Positions 17,401 through 27,642 of a stretch of DNA of 64,000 nt are shown here, piece by piece. The number at the start of each line of letters is the position of its first letter. Within the stretch, counting starts at the first letter, position 1. Origin of the DNA: Aurantimicrobium minutum (lineage in GTDB: Bacteria > Actinomycetota > Actinomycetes > Actinomycetales > Microbacteriaceae). The DNA lies in contig NZ_JARXXV010000001.1 in NCBI RefSeq assembly GCF_029893825.1, positions 1,488,001 to 1,552,000 on the forward strand, given 5' to 3'. A program made the position numbers and the translations under genes. The notes under the pieces were generated by a model. That model was given only the letters and a program-made list of their open reading frames with translations. It was not told the DNA's origin and searched no databases.

Positions 17401-18437
17401 CAGGAGTCCTTCCGGGTTGGTGTGGCAGTGATGAAAATGTCTTCGCCCAGGTTTTCAACCGAGCGAATGTTGAGGTCTATGCGCTCGCTGAGGGTGTTCA
17501 CGCCGAGATCACCTAAAGCAACCTTGTCGCCGCCCAGCAAGACAGGTGCGAGGTAGATGTAGAGACGATCAACCAGGCCTTCAGCGATAAAGGCACTGGC
17601 AAGGGTGGGGCCGCCTTCAACAAAGACAGAGCGAATGCCTTGCGCATACATTTCACTCAAGGCAGCGTGGAGGTCGTTGTGGCCAATGATGAGGGGCTCG
17701 AGGGGGTGTTGGTGCACGAGTGCATCACCGGGGATGTTGCGTGAGCCAATGATCACCGGAACGGGTTGGTGGTCGTGTAGGGAACCTTCTGGTGTGCGGG
17801 CAGTAAGAGAAGGGTTATCTGCCAACACAGTTCCTGTGCCCACCACGATGGCATCGGCAGCACTGCGCTGTTCGTGCACGCGCACCCGCGACTGTGCACC
17901 AGAAATCCATTGGCTGGTCCCATCAGTAGCTGCTGCGCGGCCATCCAAGCTAGCTGCCCACTTCACGGTGACGTGGGGGCGGTGCAGGCGTGCAGAGAGC
18001 ATCCACTCTTCGAGCAGTTCTTCCACCGCGTCCTCGAGCACACCACCGATCACCTCGATGCCAGCATCGCGCAGACGCTGTGCTCCACCAGAGGAAGCGT
18101 GACCAGGGTCAGTAGCTGCGTACACAACCTTGCCAACACCGGCTTCAATGAGCGCAACAGCACAAGGACCAGTTCGCCCGGTGTGGTTGCAGGGCTCAAG
18201 GGTCACAACGAAGGTGGAACCCTGGGCCTGCTCGGCAGTGAGTTGAGACAGAGCATCGACTTCAGCATGCGCAGTTCCAGCACCACGGTGCCATCCCTCG
18301 GCAATGATGGTGCCGGCAGAGTTCAACACGACACAACCCACCTGAGGGTTGATGCCATTGCTGGGGCCGTTGGCAGCCAGCGCAATGGCGCGACGCATCG
18401 CGGGCTCGTAGCCCTGCGAAGGTGTGTTCTGGCTCAT
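17400..18437 (-). CDS. ribD: bifunctional pyrimidine deaminase/reductase of riboflavin synthesis
   Basis: First gene of the riboflavin operon, 345 residues. The deaminase domain carries the zinc motif HAEVDAL near residue 50 and PCNHTGRTGPC near residue 80. The reductase domain follows, with VKWAASLDGRAA near residue 155 and FVEGGPTLASAF near residue 275. Its start lies about 90 bases after the FMN riboswitch, with only a weak GAGAG ribosome-binding site, consistent with regulated translation or attenuation upstream. Confidence 0.95.
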   Translation of the reverse strand: MSQNTPSQGYEPAMRRAIALAANGPSNGINPQVGCVVLNSAGTIIAEGWHRGAGTAHAEVDALSQLTAEQAQGSTFVVTLEPCNHTGRTGPCAVALIEAGVGKVVYAATDPGHASSGGAQRLRDAGIEVIGGVLEDAVEELLEEWMLSARLHRPHVTVKWAASLDGRAAATDGTSQWISGAQSRVRVHEQRSAADAIVVGTGTVLADNPSLTARTPEGSLHDHQPVPVIIGSRNIPGDALVHQHPLEPLIIGHNDLHAALSEMYAQGIRSVFVEGGPTLASAFIAEGLVDRLYIYLAPVLLGGDKVALGDLGVNTLSERIDLNIRSVENLGEDIFITATPTRKDS

Positions 18438-18527
18438 CTACCGGTGCTCTCTGTTAGGGAGGCGTGCTTCGGGTAGACGGGTGCCATGACGACAACCGAA
18501 CTCGACGGGTACAAAAAAGTAGCCCGC

Positions 18528-18669
18528 CGCGCGCGTTCTCCCATCCGGACTTTAACCGTCGGTTCTGGAGTTTCACCAGATCAACCTCATCCTCTGGCCA
18601 GATGGCTTTTGCATGAGGGTCGCGGACTATAACCGCCGGCTCAGATTTTCACTGACCCCGAAGCGCGTT
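18528..18669 (-). ncRNA. FMN riboswitch (RFN element)
   Basis: The minus strand shows the characteristic RFN blocks in order: a P1 arm CGCGC followed by TTCGGGG, GAGCCGGCGGTTATAGTCC, a variable stem around CATGCAAAAG, CTGGTGAAACTCCAGAACC, GACGGTTAAAGTCCGGATGG, and a closing GCGCG. It precedes ribD. A GC-rich segment and six T residues (18518 to 18513) come directly after P1, which suggests attenuation, but I could not draw a complete terminator stem. Confidence 0.95.
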
Positions 18670-18681
18670 GCTCTAGGTAAC

Positions 18682-18687
18682 AGTCTA
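18682..18687 (-). promoter_or_regulatory. -10 box of the riboflavin operon
   Basis: TAGACT on the minus strand. A start about 7 bases downstream (near 18674) would place the 5' end only some 5 bases before the riboswitch P1 stem. No clear -35 is seen. The rest of 18670-18742 holds nothing else recognisable. Confidence 0.5.
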
Positions 18688-18742
18688 GCTGGTGGGTTTA
18701 TTCCCCGCGAGGTGTTCAGCTGTGGGTTCGCTCAGAGCCAAG

Positions 18743-20604
<1,862 letters not shown>

Positions 20605-20610
20605 AGCCCA

Positions 20611-20616
20611 ATTCTA
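20611..20616 (-). promoter_or_regulatory. -10 box of xthA, leaderless geometry
   Basis: TAGAAT on the minus strand ends 6 bases before the xthA ATG; no Shine-Dalgarno sequence is present. Confidence 0.55.
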
Positions 20617-20620
20617 CGGG

Positions 20621-21526
20621 CTAGTTCTTCTCGTGACGGTGGGGCACGACCCAGCCGAAGTCTTCGAGAACAATCCCTGAATCTCTCATATTCACGGCAA
20701 CCCAGCTCGTGGCCAAGAGGTAAATGCGCGAGGCAAAGTTGAAGTAGATGAGCAAACCAATGAACACGGTGAAGCTGGCCAGCAGTGGGTTGCTTTCTGG
20801 GCGAGTCAGCACATACGAGCCCAATACTTTCAGCACCATCAAGGCAAGACCACCCAGAAGTGTTCCATTGCGCAGGATGCGCCATGGAATTGGAACACCG
20901 CTCAGGATTCGGATGATGGCTGCTAGTACTGCCGTGTCAAAGAGGAAGACCACAAGTAAACCGATGATTTGGAAAACGATTCTTCCGATACCGCTCTTAT
21001 CGGCAATGCCGAGCTCAGGGAAAATCAGTCCAGACAGCCTGGTCAGACCCACAGTTGCGGTTGCACTGAACAGGACAAACACGACATAGATCATCGCAAG
21101 GACGAGGTCATAGACCTTGAGCAGCAAGTAGTTCACCGTGGTTTGTGGCAGGTAGAAAATGGTGCGCACGGCAGTGCGAACATAATTCAGCCAGTTAATC
21201 GCGGTGTACAACACGACGACAACAGCCAACCCTCCAGTCCAGCCAAAGCTGGTGGTGGATTCGAGAACCTTAGGATCGATGGCACCACCAGTGCGAATGA
21301 GGTCAGGCACCTGGGCATTGATGAAGGCAATGACAGCATTGCGAATCTCAGGTTTATCTGAGAGAAAAATCCCAGTCAGGCTAAAGCCAATCCAGACTGC
21401 CGCGAAGGTGGCAAAGACAGCTTGGAAAGACATTCCCGCGGCGAGAAGATTGCCACCGGCTGCGCTGTATGACTTATAGACGCGATACGGCAACAAGGTT
21501 CGTGCCCATGCAAGCGTCTTCTTCAT
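20621..21526 (-). CDS. YihY/BrkB-family integral membrane protein
   Basis: A 301-residue polytopic membrane protein with about six helices between residues 30 and 275; AGGNLLAAGMSFQAVFATFAA near residue 23 is the family's N-terminal signature. Once annotated as RNase BN, the family has no confirmed enzymatic role. A -10 box TAAGCT sits 7 bases before its ATG. Function unknown. Confidence 0.88.
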   Translation of the reverse strand: MKKTLAWARTLLPYRVYKSYSAAGGNLLAAGMSFQAVFATFAAVWIGFSLTGIFLSDKPEIRNAVIAFINAQVPDLIRTGGAIDPKVLESTTSFGWTGGLAVVVVLYTAINWLNYVRTAVRTIFYLPQTTVNYLLLKVYDLVLAMIYVVFVLFSATATVGLTRLSGLIFPELGIADKSGIGRIVFQIIGLLVVFLFDTAVLAAIIRILSGVPIPWRILRNGTLLGGLALMVLKVLGSYVLTRPESNPLLASFTVFIGLLIYFNFASRIYLLATSWVAVNMRDSGIVLEDFGWVVPHRHEKN

Positions 21527-21533
21527 ACCTGCC

Positions 21534-21539
21534 AGCTTA
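21534..21539 (-). promoter_or_regulatory. -10 box of the YihY gene, leaderless geometry
   Basis: TAAGCT on the minus strand, then 7 bases and the ATG at 21526. It lies directly after the terminator of the PTS operon. Confidence 0.5.
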
Positions 21540-21547
21540 AAGGGAAA

Positions 21548-21580
21548 GGCCCGTGGGTTTCTTTCGAAAACCCACGGGCC
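21548..21580 (-). terminator. terminator of the fructose PTS operon
   Basis: A 13-bp stem (21548-21560 with 21568-21580) and a 7-base loop, followed on the minus strand by TTTCCCTTTA. It lies 18 bases after the ptsH stop. Confidence 0.85.
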
Positions 21581-21598
21581 AAAGAGCCCCGCTAACTT

Positions 21599-21874
21599 TT
21601 AGTCAGCGTCGAGGTCAGATGTGAGCAGGCTAGCCAGCTCATCGGCAACAGCCTCAGCGTTGTCACCTTCGACGTCGAGCACGATTTCTTCTCCGTGTCC
21701 GACAGCGAGAGCGAGCACCGAGAGGATGCTTGCACCATCTGCGTTGTCACCGTTTGGCTTTGTAATCGTGACGTCGTGACCGGTAGCTGCGACAGCCTGC
21801 ACAAAAGTGCTAGCTGGGCGAGCGTGAAGTCCTACGCGCGAACCAACAGTGACGGTTCTCTGAGCTTTAGGCAA
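21599..21874 (-). CDS. ptsH: phosphocarrier protein HPr (TTG start)
   Basis: General PTS phosphocarrier. The active-site His is residue 17 in VGLHARPAS; the ASILSVLALAVGHG segment is the regulatory-serine region. I start it at TTG (21874), because GGAGGA lies 6 bases before it and this yields the normal 91-residue length; the ATG at 21904 would add 10 residues copied from the EIIC reading region. The start overlaps the end of the EIIC gene by 8 bases. Confidence 0.93.
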   Translation of the reverse strand: MPKAQRTVTVGSRVGLHARPASTFVQAVAATGHDVTITKPNGDNADGASILSVLALAVGHGEEIVLDVEGDNAEAVADELASLLTSDLDAD

Positions 21875-22985
21875 CTGCTTCCTCCAGTGCTTCGTCAGAT
21901 ACACCAGGCTTGATGTTCTTTGCGACGATAACCAGGAGAGCGGTAACTACGGTACCGACAGCAACTGCAACGAGGTACATTGGCCAGTTGCCTACGAGAC
22001 CGAATACCCACAGACCACCGTGAGGTGCGCGCAGGGTGCAGCCGAAGGCAGCAACGAGAGCACCAGATACACCCGAACCGATCATGATCGAAGGGATCAC
22101 GCGCAGTGGGTCAGCAGCAGCGAATGGGATTGCACCTTCAGTGATGAAGGATGCACCGAGCAGCCAGGCAGCCTTACCGTTCTGGCGCTCAGCGTTCGAG
22201 AACATGTTCTTACGAAGAACAGTTGCGAGTGCGAGACCCAGAGGAGGAGTCATACCTGCAGCCATAACGATTGCCATGATGACGAAACGAGGGTCGTTTG
22301 CGTCAGCAGATGCGCCAGCCTCGGTGAGACCAGCAGCAGCGAAGGTGTAAGCAACCTTGTTGACAGGACCACCCATGTCGAATGCCATCATGAGGCCGAG
22401 GATGATACCCAGACCAATGAGGCTTCCACCGGAGAGGCCGGTCAGCCAGTCGTTCAGAGCGGTCATGAGGGCCTTGAGAGGACCTCCGAGGATGACGAGC
22501 ATCAGACCAGCGGTGATGAAGGTTGCAACCAGTGGGATCACAACAACTGGCATGAGCGGACGCAGCCAGTTGGGGAGCTTGATGCGGCTAAGCCACAGAG
22601 CTACGAAACCACCGAGGAAACCGGTGATAAGACCACCGAGGAATCCGGCGCCAACGGTACCAGCGATGGCACCACCAACGAAACCGGGAGCCAGACCTGG
22701 ACGGTCAGCAATCGCGTAAGCGATGAAACCGGAAAGGACTGGTACGAGGAAACCGAAGGTAGCAGCACCAACGGCGAACATGACGTAGGCCCAGTCGTGA
22801 GCGGCTAGAGGGTTGAAACCCTTAGCCAGGAACTCTGCCTGGTCCTGGTAAACGATGTCATAACCACCGATCATGAACGACAGAGCGATAAGGATACCGC
22901 CGGCCGCCACGAAGGGGATCATGTAGGAAACACCGGTCATCAGCCATTGGCGGATGCGTGTTCCTGTTCCTGAGTTGTTAGACAA
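21867..22985 (-). CDS. PTS fructose-specific EIIC membrane component (probable TTG start)
   Basis: Sugar-translocating domain of the fructose PTS, 372 residues with about nine helices. The start region WLMTGVSYMIPFVAAGGIL and the FDMGGPVNKVAYTFA segment near residue 210 are typical of fructose-family EIIC; GAIPFAAADP near residue 290 is the conserved GxxPF/A motif. The TTG at 22985 has GGAGG about 6 bases upstream and is preferred over the ATG at 23006, which has no such signal. It is a stand-alone gene, whereas many bacteria fuse IIA, IIB and IIC. Confidence 0.92.
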   Translation of the reverse strand: MSNNSGTGTRIRQWLMTGVSYMIPFVAAGGILIALSFMIGGYDIVYQDQAEFLAKGFNPLAAHDWAYVMFAVGAATFGFLVPVLSGFIAYAIADRPGLAPGFVGGAIAGTVGAGFLGGLITGFLGGFVALWLSRIKLPNWLRPLMPVVVIPLVATFITAGLMLVILGGPLKALMTALNDWLTGLSGGSLIGLGIILGLMMAFDMGGPVNKVAYTFAAAGLTEAGASADANDPRFVIMAIVMAAGMTPPLGLALATVLRKNMFSNAERQNGKAAWLLGASFITEGAIPFAAADPLRVIPSIMIGSGVSGALVAAFGCTLRAPHGGLWVFGLVGNWPMYLVAVAVGTVVTALLVIVAKNIKPGVSDEALEEAVA

Positions 22986-23072
22986 TTGTGGCCTCCAATG
23001 CCTCATTGCATTTGTTTGGTGTTACAGATCCTGCCGTCTCAGCAGGAACTCTATGAAAAAGCTACGCCTTGA

Positions 23073-23492
23073 TCAGCTGAAAAGGCGGGCAAAGAAGCCC
23101 TTCTTTTCACCCGTGTCGCTGGCGGGCTTTGAAGCTGCAGCGGGTGCTGCAACCTTGGGAGCACTACCGGCATCCTTAGGAAGGGTGTCGATGGAGCTCA
23201 CAGCTTTTGCAACAACGTTCTCGGCGTCAGAGAGAGCCTTGCTCACTCCGATCTGAAGGAAAGGCTTGCCGGCGAAGCGAGCGCGGTCCTTGACCTCGAG
23301 GTCGGTTGCGAAAATTACCACGTCAGCAGCGTCGATGGTCGACTGCTTCATGGGGGAAGATCCAGCAGAGCCCTGAGTCTCTACAGTGATTTCGTATCCA
23401 GCCTTCTTTGCTGCCTGCTCGAGAGCTTCAGCTGCCATGTAGGTGTGGGCGATACCGGTGATGCAGGATGTTACGGCGACGATCTTGGTCAT
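23073..23492 (-). CDS. PTS fructose-specific EIIB component
   Basis: A 139-residue phosphotransfer protein; the phosphorylated Cys10 lies in TSCITGIAHTYMA. The EIIB fold needs only about 100 residues. The remainder is an Ala/Pro/Lys-rich linker ending in a short KKGFFARLFS tail, which could touch the membrane or EIIC. Its start overlaps the EIIA stop by one base. Confidence 0.93.
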   Translation of the reverse strand: MTKIVAVTSCITGIAHTYMAAEALEQAAKKAGYEITVETQGSAGSSPMKQSTIDAADVVIFATDLEVKDRARFAGKPFLQIGVSKALSDAENVVAKAVSSIDTLPKDAGSAPKVAAPAAASKPASDTGEKKGFFARLFS

Positions 23493-23953
23493 TAGGACTG
23501 TACCTCTCGTGTGATGATGGCTGCGATCTCGGCACCTGAGTTGGCGTCGCGCAGTGACTGGCGGAAGTCTTCGTGCACGAGCTTGCGAGCAAGTGCAGCG
23601 AGGATGTGAAGGTGCTTGTCGTCTGCGCCGTCTGGTGCAGCGATCAAGAAGATGAGGTGTGCGGGGCCGTCAGCGGCTCCGAAGTTCACACCGTCAACGC
23701 TGGTTGCCACGGCAACCGAAGGAACGGTGACGTGGGCAGAGCGTGCGTGGGGGATACCAATACCACCGGGAAGACCGGTAGCCATCTGCTCTTCGCGGGC
23801 ACGAACGTCGGCGAGGAATCCGTCGAGGTCAGTTACGCGACCATCGTTGGCAAGCTTGACAGCGAGCTGGCGAGTAGCGTCTTCCTTGGTTTCAGCAACC
23901 AGACCAACGATGACGATGTCTTCGGTGGTGAGTGCTGCGGTTGCGTCAGTCAT
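23492..23953 (-). CDS. PTS fructose-specific EIIA component
   Basis: A 153-residue EIIA of the fructose/mannitol class. The phosphorylated His69 lies in GIGIPHARS. It receives phosphate from HPr and passes it to EIIB. Its ATG overlaps the fruK stop (ATGA type), placing it third in the operon. Confidence 0.93.
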   Translation of the reverse strand: MTDATAALTTEDIVIVGLVAETKEDATRQLAVKLANDGRVTDLDGFLADVRAREEQMATGLPGGIGIPHARSAHVTVPSVAVATSVDGVNFGAADGPAHLIFLIAAPDGADDKHLHILAALARKLVHEDFRQSLRDANSGAEIAAIITREVQS

Positions 23954-24936
23954 ACGTGGAGCTCCTTAATGGCGGTGGTGAGACTGGGATTAACAACAGT
24001 GTGAACTGCCGTAATAGTAATGTCTTTTGGCCCGGGCACGGTGGTGGCGGGTAATTGGACAGCTGCCGAGCCCCAGGCAACAGCGGTCGAAATCCGCGTA
24101 ATGTCGCCTTCTACGAGCTGGGAAAGTTCTTCAGAAATAGTTACGTCGGCGCTGAGATATCCAGCCAAAGTACTGTCTCCGGCACCAACAGTGCTGTCTG
24201 GAGTGACAGGTTCGTGACCGGCCCAGATGCTGCCACGCTTGTTGACAAGCAAGGCACCGTTTTCACCCAGGCTCACCACGATGGCAGCTTCGTCGTTGCC
24301 GAGCAAACTCTGTGCGAATGCAACCACGTCGCCCACGGTGGGCAGTTCGCGGCCAGCAAGTTCTTCCAACTCTTCGTGGTTGGGTTTCATCAGATCTGCC
24401 ACACCGGAGTGAGCAACGGAAGCAAATGCTCCACCTGAAGTGTCGACGGCAAAGCGCACGCCGTGTTCGTGGGCAAGCTTTCCGAGAGAAACATAGAAGG
24501 AACCATCAAGTCCTCGAGGCAAGCTGCCGGCAGCAACAAGCCACTGGGGTGAGCTTTCGAGCACGCCAGCAATCTGAGCCAAGAGGGCGGAAGTCTCAGC
24601 CTCGGTCAGTGCAGGGCCTGGCTCATTGATCTTGGTGGTGTCACCGTGAGCATCAACAATAGTGATGTTCTGGCGAACCTCCTCCGCGATGCGGGTGGTG
24701 ATGGTCTGAATACCGGACTCGCTCAGCGCAGTTTCAATCCAGCCGCCCACAACAGCATCTGCGGGGAAGATGGCTGCGGTGTCGATGTTGTTCTTGTGGA
24801 GTGCACGAGAAACATTGATGCCCTTACCTGCAGGGTCCTTGTGCTTACCGGTGGAACGGTTTACTTCACCGGTGGCAAAGGTGTCCAGCTCTAGGGTGAG
24901 GTCCACGCTGGGGTTGGCGGTCAGAGTAATGATCAT
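23950..24936 (-). CDS. fruK: 1-phosphofructokinase
   Basis: PfkB-family kinase of 328 residues that converts the fructose 1-phosphate delivered by the PTS to fructose 1,6-bisphosphate. MIITLTANPSVDLTLEL opens the family fold, KDPAGKGINVSRAL near residue 35 is the substrate loop, and VGAGDSTLAGYL near residue 250 contains the catalytic Asp. It overlaps fruR by 4 bases. Confidence 0.95.
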   Translation of the reverse strand: MIITLTANPSVDLTLELDTFATGEVNRSTGKHKDPAGKGINVSRALHKNNIDTAAIFPADAVVGGWIETALSESGIQTITTRIAEEVRQNITIVDAHGDTTKINEPGPALTEAETSALLAQIAGVLESSPQWLVAAGSLPRGLDGSFYVSLGKLAHEHGVRFAVDTSGGAFASVAHSGVADLMKPNHEELEELAGRELPTVGDVVAFAQSLLGNDEAAIVVSLGENGALLVNKRGSIWAGHEPVTPDSTVGAGDSTLAGYLSADVTISEELSQLVEGDITRISTAVAWGSAAVQLPATTVPGPKDITITAVHTVVNPSLTTAIKELHV

Positions 24937-25694
24937 GCGACCACCACATCAGGTCCGGCCATTTCGATTTCGAGCAGGTGCTCGTTATCGATGGAGCTAT
25001 CGGTAATCACGGTGTCAATACGGCTCAGCGGTGCAACGTGACCAAAGTCTTCACGACCAAACTTGGTGTGGTCGGCCAGGACCACGGTGCGACGGGCTGC
25101 ATCGACGAAGGAACTCTTGATGCGTGCTTCTTCTAAGTCGGGGGTGGTGAGTCCACGCTCAGGGGTGAGCCCGTTGATTCCCAAGAAGGCAACATCGACT
25201 GAGAGTGAACGCAGGGCGTCTTCAGGCCACGAGCCAACCATGGCCAAGGTGAGGGGACGAACGTGACCACCAAGCAGGTGCAACTGAATGTTGGAACGAG
25301 TCGCCAGCACAGCTGCAATAGGAATTGAGTTGGTGACGACGGTGAGGTCAATGTCTTGAGGAAGCAGTGCAGCCAGACGAGCTGTTGTGGTTCCGGCATC
25401 GATGATGATCGAACCACCCTGGGGCACTTCGGACAGTGCCATGCGTGCGATGCGCTCCTTTTCATCGGAGAGCATGCCTTCGCGGTAGGAAACGTCGGGT
25501 TCTACGCTGAGGCGGTCAATAGGGATTGCGCCTCCGTGTGCACGGTGCAGTAGACCACGGCGCTCTAAAGCAGAGAGATCGCGACGAATGGTCTCGGGAG
25601 TGACATCGAGTTCTTCGGCGAGGGAGCGAACTTCCACACGGCCCTGATGACGCGCCTTGGCCAGGATGGCCTGGTGGCGTTCAGGTGCGTACAT
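24933..25694 (-). CDS. fruR: DeoR-family transcriptional regulator of fructose use
   Basis: A 253-residue DeoR/GlpR-type repressor. The N-terminal helix-turn-helix (residues 5-55) reads VRSLAEELDVTPETIRRDLSAL; the C-terminal DeoR sensor domain carries DAGTTTARLAALL near residue 100 and VTNSIPIAAVL near residue 120. It heads the fru operon. Fructose 1-phosphate is the likely inducer by family analogy. TGTTTGT-type repeats in 25724-25859 are the likely operators. Confidence 0.92.
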   Translation of the reverse strand: MYAPERHQAILAKARHQGRVEVRSLAEELDVTPETIRRDLSALERRGLLHRAHGGAIPIDRLSVEPDVSYREGMLSDEKERIARMALSEVPQGGSIIIDAGTTTARLAALLPQDIDLTVVTNSIPIAAVLATRSNIQLHLLGGHVRPLTLAMVGSWPEDALRSLSVDVAFLGINGLTPERGLTTPDLEEARIKSSFVDAARRTVVLADHTKFGREDFGHVAPLSRIDTVITDSSIDNEHLLEIEMAGPDVVVA

Positions 25695-25911
25695 GGGACT
25701 CCATTGTCGAGCGGTCGTTGCTTACAAACATTATGACAGCAAAATGTTTGTTTGTCTTTTTTTACTCCCGTATCTACTTGTTTGTCAACATGAAAGGGGG
25801 GTAAAGTTTATGTTTGTATCCGTTTGTTGGGGTACATAAGGTTTTTGTCCAACATAAACAAGCCCTCCTTGATTGTGAATTGAGAAGGACTTTCTTCCCC
25901 AAGGAGCAGCA
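25695..25911. promoter_or_regulatory. divergent fruR/ptsI promoter region with TGTTTGT operator repeats
   Basis: This AT-rich gap contains inverted copies of ATGTTTGT (ACAAACAT at 25724-25731 and ATGTTTGT at 25744-25751), a further CTTGTTTGTC at 25777-25786, ATGTTTGT at 25810-25817, and a 9-bp inverted pair GTTTATGTT (25806-25814) and AACATAAAC (25851-25859). Such arrays are expected for a DeoR-type regulator controlling both directions. AAGGAGCAGCA precedes the ptsI ATG. Confidence 0.65.
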
Positions 25912-27555
25912 ATGGAGCTCACCGGTATCGGAGTAGGCCGCGGAATCGCAGCTGGTCCCGTCAAGCGCATGCCCGAGCCTCTGGCCGAGCCCGCAGACAT
26001 TGAACGCACTGCCGATGCCGAGACCGAGATCGCTGCTGCCAAGGTCTCCCTCGCTGCTGTTGGTGAATGGCTGCGTGAGCGTGGCGTCAAGGCAGGCGGC
26101 GAAGCCAAGGATGTGCTCGATGCCCAAGCCTTGATGGCTGGCGACCCTGCCCTGGCCAAAGACATTGCTAAGCGGATCGAAGCAGGTAAGACCGCTGAGC
26201 GTGCAGTGTTCGATGCTTTCGCGTCGTTCCAGAAAATGCTTGAAGGCATGGGCGGTTACATGGGTGAGCGCGCAGCTGACCTGGCTGATGTTGCTCAGCG
26301 CGTGATTGCTCACCTGCGCGGAGTCCCTGCCCCTGGTGTTCCCGAATCAGACGAGCCCTTCATTCTGATTGCGCACGACCTCGCACCTGCAGACACTGCT
26401 CTACTGGACTTCACCAAGGTCTACGCCCTCGTCACTCGCGATGGTGGCCCCACCTCTCACACCGCCATCTTGGCCAGGGCCAAGTCCATCCCCGCGATCG
26501 TGGGTGTGGGTCCAGATGCTGAGAAGCTCACCGATGACACTCTGGTCGTGGTCAACGCTGCCACCTCCACTGTCACCGCAGGTGTCAGCCAAGCAGATGT
26601 TGATGCTGCACTGGTTAAGCGCAGCGAATGGCTGGAAGCATCCAACGCACCTATTACTGATGGTGCATTGAAGGATGGTCACAAGGTTCCACTGCTGGCT
26701 AACCTCGGATCTCCCAAAGAAGCTGCCGGTGCCATTGCCCTCGGCGCTGAAGGTGTTGGTCTCTTCCGCACCGAGTTCCTCTTCCTAGATTCAGCAACTG
26801 CTCCCACCGTTGCAGAACAAGAAGCACAGTATGTGGAACTACTCGAAGCATTCCCCGGCAAGAAGGTTGTGGTTCGCGCACTGGATGCCGGAGCAGATAA
26901 GCCATTGTCATTCTTGAACGATGCTCACGAAGAAAACCCGGCCCTGGGTCTTCGCGGTATTCGTGCCCTGCGCGTGAAGGAAAACATTCTGCGCGATCAG
27001 CTCACCGCACTCGTGAACGCACAGAACAAGACCGAAGCAGACCTGTGGGTAATGGCACCCATGATTGCTGATGCAGAAGAGACCGACTACTTTGTCGGGC
27101 TCTGCCGCGAGCTAGGCCTTCGTGTTCCTGGTGTCATGGCTGAGGTTCCCTCACTGGCACTTGTTGCCGACCAGGTACTCGAAACTGCTGACTTTGTCAG
27201 CATCGGAACCAATGACCTCACCCAGTACACCATGGCCGCTGACCGTATGCTCGGCACCGTCGGTTCCTACCAAGACCCCTGGCACCCTGCTGTGCTGCGC
27301 CTGATCAAGCAGCTCGGTGATGCCGGCGCTGCCGCTGGCAAGCCCGTGGGTGTCTGTGGTGAAGCTGCAGCTGACCCAAACTTAGCGATTGTTCTTGTTG
27401 GTTTGGGCGTCACTACCTTGAGCATGACCCCTGCTGCATTGGCAGAGGTTCGTGCCGCACTACTTACTGTCACACTCGACGAAGCCCAGGCTCGTGCCGC
27501 TCGTGCGTTGAACGGACGCACCGCCGCCCAGGCACGCAAACTCGGTAGCGAGTAA
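25912..27555 (+). CDS. ptsI: PTS enzyme I (PEP-protein phosphotransferase)
   Basis: Starts the PTS phosphorelay by transferring phosphate from PEP to HPr; cytosolic. 547 residues, slightly short for the family. The active-site His183 lies in GGPTSHTAILA; the PEP site includes GIGLFRTEFLF (here GVGLFRTEFLF) and the signature SIGTNDLTQY near residue 425; VCGEAAADP near residue 480 holds the catalytic Cys. It diverges from the fru operon, so all PTS functions of this region can be coordinated from one intergenic gap. Confidence 0.96.
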   Translation: MELTGIGVGRGIAAGPVKRMPEPLAEPADIERTADAETEIAAAKVSLAAVGEWLRERGVKAGGEAKDVLDAQALMAGDPALAKDIAKRIEAGKTAERAVFDAFASFQKMLEGMGGYMGERAADLADVAQRVIAHLRGVPAPGVPESDEPFILIAHDLAPADTALLDFTKVYALVTRDGGPTSHTAILARAKSIPAIVGVGPDAEKLTDDTLVVVNAATSTVTAGVSQADVDAALVKRSEWLEASNAPITDGALKDGHKVPLLANLGSPKEAAGAIALGAEGVGLFRTEFLFLDSATAPTVAEQEAQYVELLEAFPGKKVVVRALDAGADKPLSFLNDAHEENPALGLRGIRALRVKENILRDQLTALVNAQNKTEADLWVMAPMIADAEETDYFVGLCRELGLRVPGVMAEVPSLALVADQVLETADFVSIGTNDLTQYTMAADRMLGTVGSYQDPWHPAVLRLIKQLGDAGAAAGKPVGVCGEAAADPNLAIVLVGLGVTTLSMTPAALAEVRAALLTVTLDEAQARAARALNGRTAAQARKLGSE

Positions 27556-27588
27556 AACTTCTGCAGGGGAGACGACCTGCGGAACTAC

Positions 27589-27626
27589 AAAAAGACCCGG
27601 CCTTCCTCAAAGGGCCGGGTCTTTTT
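27589..27626. terminator. bidirectional terminator between ptsI and sdhB
   Basis: A 14-bp stem (27589-27602 with 27613-27626) with A5 at one end and T5 at the other, so it can end both converging transcripts. Confidence 0.9.
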
Positions 27627-27642
27627 AGTAGATGATCTGTTG

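Noticed and set aside
18486-18610. Open plus-strand stretch starting ATG-ACG-ACA through the riboswitch
   Set aside because: The RNA structure on the minus strand explains the conservation; no ribosome-binding site and no homology.
22020-22808. Acidic, Thr/Glu-rich 262-codon frame on the plus strand
   Set aside because: Shadow of the EIIC gene; the low-complexity look arises from reverse-reading hydrophobic codons.
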